Origin: Robiginitalea sp. SC105
Lineage (GTDB): Bacteria > Bacteroidota > Bacteroidia > Flavobacteriales > Flavobacteriaceae
DNA length: 64,000 bases
Assembly: GCF_014243345.1 (NCBI RefSeq)
Contig: NZ_JACLZF010000002.1
Span: forward strand, 124,001-188,000
Reading direction: 5' to 3'
The translations under genes were made by a program, and so were the position numbers. The notes under the pieces were generated by a model that was not told the origin of the DNA, did no database searches, and saw nothing but the letters and a program-made list of their open reading frames with translations. Every line of letters starts with the position of its first letter. Positions within the stretch are counted from its first letter, which is position 1. Below, piece after piece: positions 58,526 to 64,000 of the stretch.

Positions 58526-59404
58526 ATGCGAAATTTCCTGGTACCGATTACTTTTTTCTGCCTCTGGATTTCCGGATTCTTTGACGACCAGGCCCAACAG
58601 GCCCTGGCCCTGGTCCTGATTTTCAGTTTCGGGATCCTGCACGGGTCCAACGACCTGCTGATCCTCAATCATTTAAAGGATGGGCCAAAGCGCCCGGGAC
58701 GCAATTTTCGCCTGTTGTCCCTGTACGTCCTGTTTGTGGTCGGGATTGCCTGCTTTTTTTATTTCCTGCCGGCCCTGGCCCTCTGCAGCTTTATCCTGTA
58801 CAGTGCGTTTCATTTCGGGGAGCAACATTGGGTAGGCCGGCTGGAAAGGGATTCGTGGATTCACCAGGCCCTGTTTGTCAGCTACGGCCTGACCATCCTC
58901 CTGCTGCTTTTCTCCCTGCACGCCGGGGCATCTTCGGAAATCATGCAGGAGATCAGTGGGGTCCGGGTATCGGAGACGGTGTTTATCTGGGCGGGGACAG
59001 TTGCGTTTACGTCCTTCCTGGGGCTTACCTTAATGGCGTACCCCTGGAGGCGGTGGATCCGGGTAATCCCGGCCGAATTGTTCCTCCTTGCGGTGTTTTT
59101 CGTGGTGTTCAGGACGGCGAGCCTCCTCTGGGCATTTGCCATCTATTTCATCCTGTGGCATGCCCTGCCTTCCCTCATGGACCAGGTGCGGTTGCTCTAC
59201 GGCAGCATCAACCGCAAAAACAGCCTGAAATATTTGAACGCATCGGCGGTCTACTGGGGAGCAGCCCTGGGCAGCCTGGCGGTGGTCTATTTCTTTTTCC
59301 GGGATCCCTCTTTCGGGTTTTTGCCGCTTTTCTTCTCCTTCCTTGCCGCCATTACGTTCCCCCATGTATGGGTGATGAGCGGTTTGTACCGGGCTCAGAA
59401 CTGA
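58526..59404 (+). CDS. blh: Beta-carotene 15,15'-dioxygenase, Brp/Blh family
   Basis: 292 residues, about eight transmembrane helices. Conserved histidines for iron: H39 in GILHGSNDLL, H96 and H101 in FHFGEQHW, H212 in LWHALPSLMDQ, and H280 in FPHVWVMSG. Cleaves beta-carotene into two retinals for the rhodopsin. Head-to-head with the rhodopsin gene, so both may respond to one control region. Carotenoid genes are not in the window. Its stop overlaps the convergent receptor gene by ten bases. Confidence 0.93.
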   Translation: MRNFLVPITFFCLWISGFFDDQAQQALALVLIFSFGILHGSNDLLILNHLKDGPKRPGRNFRLLSLYVLFVVGIACFFYFLPALALCSFILYSAFHFGEQHWVGRLERDSWIHQALFVSYGLTILLLLFSLHAGASSEIMQEISGVRVSETVFIWAGTVAFTSFLGLTLMAYPWRRWIRVIPAELFLLAVFFVVFRTASLLWAFAIYFILWHALPSLMDQVRLLYGSINRKNSLKYLNASAVYWGAALGSLAVVYFFFRDPSFGFLPLFFSFLAAITFPHVWVMSGLYRAQN

Positions 59405-61962
59405 AGCCGGAAACTGATGTTGGGGGTAAGCCCCAGCGACAGGCTTTCCACCTTTTCCACTTCCCCCTGGTCGTTCAGGCGGTAATAAGTGTTGAGGATG
59501 TTGCGCCGGTTGGTCAGGTTGAGAACGGAGGCCCCCAGGGAAGCCTTCAGGCCCGCTGACAGGCGGAAGGCATACACCGCAGAGGCATCGGCCCGGAAGT
59601 ACTCCGGCAAGCGGCTGCTGTTGGGGTCCGCAAAGTTCACCCGGTTGGGGAAAACCGTGTTGTCTACGGAATCAGGCGGGGGCTGGGGCTCGGTAAAGGG
59701 GCGCCCGGTGCGGTAGTTCACCCCGACCCCGACCTTCAGGTTACCTACGGTATAGTTCGTCCCCAGGCTCAGGGTGTGCCGGATATCGAGGTTATTTGGG
59801 AATTCCGGGGGGGCGAGGGCTTCAAACCGGTAATTGTTCTTGTTCCAGGAATAGCTCACCCAGCTGCTCCATGCCTCGCTTTTGTAATTCAGCAGGGCCT
59901 CCAGGCCATAAACCCGGTACCGGCCGAGTTCCCCGTTGAACTGGTATTCGTTCTGGAAGCCCTGGGTATCCGTATTGATCCCGTCCACATCCTTGTAAAA
60001 CCCTTCCAGGCCGGCAATCCAGTGGCCCCGGTCGTAATGCAGCCCCAGGGAGGCCTGGCGGCTGGTTACCAGGGGCAGGGATTGGCCGTCTGCCAGGATC
60101 CAGCGCCTCTTTTCGATACCCAGGAAATTCTGTTCCAGGTCCACTTTCTGGAGGGTGGCCTGGTTCTTCATTTCACCCAGCAGGCTTACCGCCAGGTGGG
60201 GCACCGGCCGGTACTGCAGGTTGAGCCTGGGTTCCAGCCGGAAGCGGGAAAAATCATCCGGGTTGTTGAGGTAGTTCAGCCGGACCCCGGCGCGGGCGTC
60301 CAGGCGTCCGCCGGGCCCGGTATACTGCCATTCGGTAAATGCCGCATGCGTGTAGAGCACATCCTTGATCCGGCTAAGGAAGGGCGGTTGGTTTACCTCG
60401 GAATTGTTGGTGATCCCGGTCACCAGGAACTGGTAGCCGTATTGCCAGCTGAGCAAGTCGCTGAAGCGGAAGGTTGCACGGGTCTTCAGGGCGCTCTCCT
60501 CCACTTCGTTTGCCTGGGACAGCTCCTGTCCGCTTGCCTCCGTGGCATAAAAGGAATCCAGGATGTACCGGGTAAAATACCCGCTTACCTCAGTGGAAAA
60601 GGAGTCCGAAAATTCGCTGCTGAGCTTTCCGCCCAGTGCCAGGTTCGACTGGTCCAGGCGACTGTGGTTTTCCGTGCTGTCTGCAGCCAGCACTTCGGTA
60701 TAGGCCAGGCGGTTCTCGATGTTGAGGGCACTTACGCGCAGTTTATGGCGGTCGTCTATGTCGTAGAGCAGTTTTCCGCTTAGGTCGTAAAAGTAGAAGT
60801 CTTCGTCCCGGTTGAGGAACCGGTCGGTGTTCTGCCCGCCCGGCCCGCTGACCTGGGTATCCTGGAAGGCCCGGTCAGAAAAGTTTGAGTAGGTGGGCGT
60901 ATTGAGGAAATCCGTCACGGACCGCCGCCCGGAAACCTGTATCGCCAGCCGGTCCGTTACCGGGATATGCCCATAGGCGTCCCCGCTGAGGAGGTTGGCC
61001 CCGGCTCCCCCGAAATAGGTCCGCTCCACCGCGTCGTGGGTATGCATGCTGATGATGCCGCTCAACCCGTCGCCGTATCGGGCGCTTGTACCGTTTTTGA
61101 TAATCTCCACCTGCTCCGTCAGGTAGGGGTTGAAGGCGGATATCAAACCGAAAAAATGCCCGGACTGATACATCCGGATCCCGTCCCACAAGAGCAGGTT
61201 CTGGTCATTGGTACCCCCGCGGATATTGATGTTAGACACGGTTTCATCCACGCTTTTGATGCCGGGCAGCGCCTGGATGGTCTGCAGTACATCCGGGTCC
61301 GTGAGCCCCGGCAGCACGCCGAATTCGGAGGTATTCATCAGGATGCTGCCATCTGCCTGCCGGCTGAGCCCGCTGGTCAGGAATTTATAGACGACTACCT
61401 CCTCCAGTTCCTGGTAGCGTACCGGCAATAGCAATGAGGAGCAGGGTTCCTGCCGTATGAGCTGCCCGGCACTTACAAACAGCGTTTTAAACCCCAGGTG
61501 GCGGATTCGCAGCGTTGCGTTCCGCGGGACGGACTCCAGGCGGAAGGACCCGTCGGGTCCGCTCAGAGTGGTAATTTCGGTGCCAAGGACCTCTACGGTG
61601 GCCCCGTCGATAGTAGATTCCTCAAAGTTGTCCAGGATGCGCGCGCAGATATCCACCAGGGGGCTCCTGGAGACCGTGTAGTAGCGGTCGTTCAGTTTTT
61701 CCACCCGTAACTGGGCCTGCTCGCGGAGTTCCTTCAGGATTTCGGGGAGGGTGGAACCCGGGGCGAGGGTTACCCGCAGGTCCCGGAGGTCTTCATCGGC
61801 GTAGGAAAAGGCGATGTCGTACTGTGCTTCGAGCTGCCGGAGCAGGCCAATCACATCCTGCTGTTCCGGCGTTTGCCCGCTGACCTGAAGGGGCGGGCAG
61901 GCGAGGAGCGTCAAAAGCAGGAGCATCCAGTGCAACCGGGCTTTACGGAGCGTTTTCGGCAT
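59395..61962 (-). CDS. TonB-dependent receptor with STN signalling domain
   Basis: 855 residues from the ATG at 61962 (MPKTLRKARLHW); the start at 62013 is possible but would overlap fecR further. Signal peptide, then an STN domain (about 30-100; VIGLLRQLEAQYDIAFSYAD), a CarboxypepD-like domain (about 110-185; GTEITTLSGPDGSFRLE), plug (about 200-330; SNINIRGGTNDQNLLLWDGI) and barrel ending ISFRLQF. Imports an unknown ligand and signals through FecR. Overlaps fecR by 20 bases, consistent with coupled translation. Confidence 0.9.
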   Translation of the reverse strand: MPKTLRKARLHWMLLLLTLLACPPLQVSGQTPEQQDVIGLLRQLEAQYDIAFSYADEDLRDLRVTLAPGSTLPEILKELREQAQLRVEKLNDRYYTVSRSPLVDICARILDNFEESTIDGATVEVLGTEITTLSGPDGSFRLESVPRNATLRIRHLGFKTLFVSAGQLIRQEPCSSLLLPVRYQELEEVVVYKFLTSGLSRQADGSILMNTSEFGVLPGLTDPDVLQTIQALPGIKSVDETVSNINIRGGTNDQNLLLWDGIRMYQSGHFFGLISAFNPYLTEQVEIIKNGTSARYGDGLSGIISMHTHDAVERTYFGGAGANLLSGDAYGHIPVTDRLAIQVSGRRSVTDFLNTPTYSNFSDRAFQDTQVSGPGGQNTDRFLNRDEDFYFYDLSGKLLYDIDDRHKLRVSALNIENRLAYTEVLAADSTENHSRLDQSNLALGGKLSSEFSDSFSTEVSGYFTRYILDSFYATEASGQELSQANEVEESALKTRATFRFSDLLSWQYGYQFLVTGITNNSEVNQPPFLSRIKDVLYTHAAFTEWQYTGPGGRLDARAGVRLNYLNNPDDFSRFRLEPRLNLQYRPVPHLAVSLLGEMKNQATLQKVDLEQNFLGIEKRRWILADGQSLPLVTSRQASLGLHYDRGHWIAGLEGFYKDVDGINTDTQGFQNEYQFNGELGRYRVYGLEALLNYKSEAWSSWVSYSWNKNNYRFEALAPPEFPNNLDIRHTLSLGTNYTVGNLKVGVGVNYRTGRPFTEPQPPPDSVDNTVFPNRVNFADPNSSRLPEYFRADASAVYAFRLSAGLKASLGASVLNLTNRRNILNTYYRLNDQGEVEKVESLSLGLTPNISFRLQF

Positions 61963-62854
61963 ATAAAAGCACTTTGTTCCCTTCCACTTCATATTTGAGC
62001 TGCATGGGGGCACTTATACTTTGTAACGCCAAATTCATATTTGTGTTGCTGATGGTTCCGGTATATCGCCTGGACAGGTCAACCCCCCGGGTTTCCACCT
62101 CCATATTGTACTGCCGGCGGAACTCATCGATTACGAAGGACATGGGCATGGAACGGAACGCGGTTTCGCCCCCTGTCCAGGAAGGAACTTCCGATTCCAC
62201 GGTTTCAGATTTGAGGGCGGCTCCGCCTTCTACGCGGTAGGCGCTTCCGGCAGGCAATTCGATGGATTGGCCCTGGTGGTCAACCCGGACCAGTCCCTCG
62301 TAACAGGATACGATAAAGACGTCCCCGCGCTGCAGGACATTGAACTGGGTACCCAGGACGGTTACATCGCCGGATGCGGTTTCCACCGTAAAGGTCTTCC
62401 CTTTGGCCACCTTGAAAAAGGCTTCCCCGGAAAGCCGGACATGGCGCTCCCGGTCCCAGTTGTTTTTGCTGTAGGTAAGTTCGGTACCGGCATTGAGCAG
62501 CACCTCCGAGGCATCGGGTAAGCGGACTTCCTGCCGTTGGGCATAGGCGGCCTCTACGGAGGCATCCAGGGTATTGACATAGTAATACCCGGCTGCCAGC
62601 ATCAGGATCACCGCGGCCGCGATGCTCAGCCAGCGCATGGCCGGTTGCAGCCGCACTACCTTGCCGCCGGTACCCGGGCGTGCCGATTTGACCCGGGCCA
62701 GTGCGGCTTCCGTATCAAAACCGGGGCCTTCCAGACGGGACGAAAACGAAGCAATGCGCTCGTAGGCCTTAAACTCGGGGGTTTCCCTGAAGGCCTTTAG
62801 TTCGGCATCCGAAAGCTCGCCGTTCAACCATTTTGCCAGATAATTCTCTTTCAC
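61943..62854 (-). CDS. FecR-family anti-sigma factor
   Basis: 303 residues. Cytoplasmic N-terminus (1-70), one membrane helix (about 73-90; WLSIAAAVILMLAAGYYYV), a periplasmic FecR domain (about 105-200; VRLPDASEVLLNAGTELTY, GEAFFKVAKGKTFTVET), and a C-terminal DUF4974-like part (SFVIDEFRRQYNMEVETRG). Relays the receptor's state to the ECF sigma factor. Sits between a small membrane protein and the receptor. Confidence 0.92.
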   Translation of the reverse strand: MKENYLAKWLNGELSDAELKAFRETPEFKAYERIASFSSRLEGPGFDTEAALARVKSARPGTGGKVVRLQPAMRWLSIAAAVILMLAAGYYYVNTLDASVEAAYAQRQEVRLPDASEVLLNAGTELTYSKNNWDRERHVRLSGEAFFKVAKGKTFTVETASGDVTVLGTQFNVLQRGDVFIVSCYEGLVRVDHQGQSIELPAGSAYRVEGGAALKSETVESEVPSWTGGETAFRSMPMSFVIDEFRRQYNMEVETRGVDLSRRYTGTISNTNMNLALQSISAPMQLKYEVEGNKVLLYAENAP

Positions 62855-62995
62855 GGTTTTATCCTTTATACCCCTTAAACAACTAACCCTCAGGATACCC
62901 TACCCGGATCGGCGGTTTTTTGAGGGATTTCGGTTAAAGATATTAAATATTCGGCGTAGCGTGGTTTTTCAGGAGTGTCAGGGGAGGGGCAAGGT

Positions 62996-63484
62996 TCAGT
63001 GGGCCGGGCGGAGGCCGGCAGTCATGCCCAGGTCGCGGAACATGGAGGAGAGTTCCTCCCGCATGCCCCTTTCGTACCGGGGATACATCAGGAAAAAAAG
63101 CGGTAGCCCGAGCAGCCCGAGCAGCGGATGCCGGAGCCGCAGCTCTTTCCCGAGTGCCTCGTAGAACCCGGTTTTATGGAAAAGTGCCAGTCCGAGGAAA
63201 GCCAGGAAGGCGATAAAACACACAGTGCAGAGCAGGATGCTGTACCAGTCGGGAGACGCTACCCAGGAACCAAAGGCAAGGGACAGGAACATCAGGTGGA
63301 CCAGGAGGGCCATGCGGATACTGCGCCTGTAGCGGATAAAAGAAGCGATCACCCCCCGGAGCTGTTGCCCGGAAAGTCCCAATGAGGAATGCGCCGGCGC
63401 AAAACCGTTTTCCCGCAATTTGGCGGCAAGCTGCATCAGCTCGGAGAGCGTCAGGGCTTGTCGGCTTTTTTCGGGTGTTTTCAT
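62996..63484 (-). CDS. Small membrane protein between sigma and FecR genes
   Basis: 162 residues. Charged N-terminus (MKTPEKSRQALTLSELMQLA), then three hydrophobic segments: about 58-74, 82-103 and 119-134. Family not recognised. Separated from the sigma gene by 210 bases and from fecR by 141, so it may have its own promoter. Its location inside a sigma/anti-sigma/receptor cassette suggests a link to that signalling, not proven. Confidence 0.65.
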   Translation of the reverse strand: MKTPEKSRQALTLSELMQLAAKLRENGFAPAHSSLGLSGQQLRGVIASFIRYRRSIRMALLVHLMFLSLAFGSWVASPDWYSILLCTVCFIAFLAFLGLALFHKTGFYEALGKELRLRHPLLGLLGLPLFFLMYPRYERGMREELSSMFRDLGMTAGLRPAH

Positions 63485-63694
63485 TTTCTGTGGGCTATCC
63501 CTTCTTCAGGAAATGGGTCCAGGGGATCCCCAAAGTAGGAATTTTTGGTCTCCTGCCCATTTCCGGACTCCTTTTATCGATTGATTTTCGGTGAATTGGG
63601 CGCTTTTACCGGGGAATGACCCAGGCAGTCGGCGGGAAGTCCTCAAACCGACTGGTCAGTTTGTAAGTTGCTGGCTATGAATAATTAACAGGTG

Positions 63695-64000
63695 TCAGAT
63701 GCCGTCAATATCTTCCCGGAGCGATTTAAGCGCCTGGTGCATCCGCTTTTCGATTGCCTTCACGCTGACCCCTTCCAGTTCCGCAATCTGGGCATAGGTT
63801 TTCCCGTCGATCCTGTTGAGCAGGAAGGTCGTCCGCTGGTTTTCCGGGAGGGCCGAGAGGGCGGTTTCGAGTTTCTCCTTGAACTCCTGTTCTTCCAACA
63901 GGAATTCCGGGCTTTCCCGGGTCACATTCCCGCCGGGTTCCCGGTGTTTCAGCCGGACTTTTTCGGCCTTGATAACATTAAGGTATAAATTATTGGCAAC
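63695..64000 (-). CDS. ECF-type sigma factor, N-terminus off window
   Basis: 102 codons visible, open to the right edge. The readable start (NNLYLNVIKAEKVRLKH) continues an ECF region 2 end; then a spacer leads to region 4 with SALPENQRTTFLLNRIDGKT and IAELEGVSVKAIEKRMHQAL. A GTG at 63925 is not the true start because the frame continues upstream. Partner of the FecR and STN receptor genes downstream. Confidence 0.88.
   Translation of the reverse strand, partial: VANNLYLNVIKAEKVRLKHREPGGNVTRESPEFLLEEQEFKEKLETALSALPENQRTTFLLNRIDGKTYAQIAELEGVSVKAIEKRMHQALKSLREDIDGI

Overview
The window looks like the chromosome of a GC-rich marine flavobacterium (Bacteroidota, Flavobacteriaceae). A Robiginitalea-like organism is my best guess from overall style, but I could not test it. 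Supporting signs are SusC/SusD and TonB-dependent receptors, a type IX secretion C-terminal domain, lineage-restricted families (DUF5723, DUF6090, DUF7033), the ctlX and gltA neighbourhoods, -7 promoter elements of the form TAnnTTTG, and almost no Shine-Dalgarno sequences. I see no tRNA, rRNA, insertion sequence, prophage or CRISPR array.

Layout. 1-12.6 kb: purine genes (purK, cut by the left edge, and a hypoxanthine phosphoribosyltransferase-adenylate kinase fusion), obg, an SDR/cupin pair, mpl, radC, a DUF7033 protein, a YjjG-type phosphatase, and a three-gene envelope set (lipoprotein, DUF5723 protein, secreted protein). 12.6-16.5 kb: rarA, a rhomboid protease, rlmB and a secreted hypothetical. 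16.6-22.6 kb: a SusC-SusD-lipoprotein import operon on the minus strand. 22.6-23.2 kb: a gene-free stretch ending in a strong promoter. 23.2-40.6 kb: one co-directional run of translation genes, rpsL-rpsG-fusA-rpsJ, then the S10, spc and alpha groups through rplQ, including secY, infA, rpmJ and rpoA, closed by a clear terminator. There is no tuf between fusA and rpsJ. 40.6-49.7 kb: carA, eno, an AT-rich secreted PQQ-type sugar dehydrogenase, glycogen synthase, gltA and a DDAH-like hydrolase. 49.8-56.7 kb: a serine hydrolase, a LytTR membrane regulator, ctlX, an SDR/DUF2867 protein with a small partner, and argS. 56.8-59.4 kb: a DUF6090 protein, then a green-type proton-pumping proteorhodopsin divergent from blh, which makes its retinal. 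59.4-64 kb: an STN-containing TonB-dependent receptor, FecR, a small membrane protein and an ECF sigma factor cut by the right edge. Together these form a cell-surface signalling cassette.

How the parts work together: the central block builds the ribosome, the Sec channel and the RNA polymerase alpha subunit. The rhodopsin and Blh form a two-gene phototrophy unit around a shared AT-rich promoter region, which carries two copies of GTTTAA-N16-TTAAAC exactly 35 bp apart. The left and right arms hold envelope import and sensing systems. The points I consider most worth following up are the rhodopsin-blh control region, a possible carotenoid-antenna opening in the rhodopsin, a structured leader before rpsD, a 273-base structured gap between rpsJ and rplC, and the compositionally foreign dehydrogenase.
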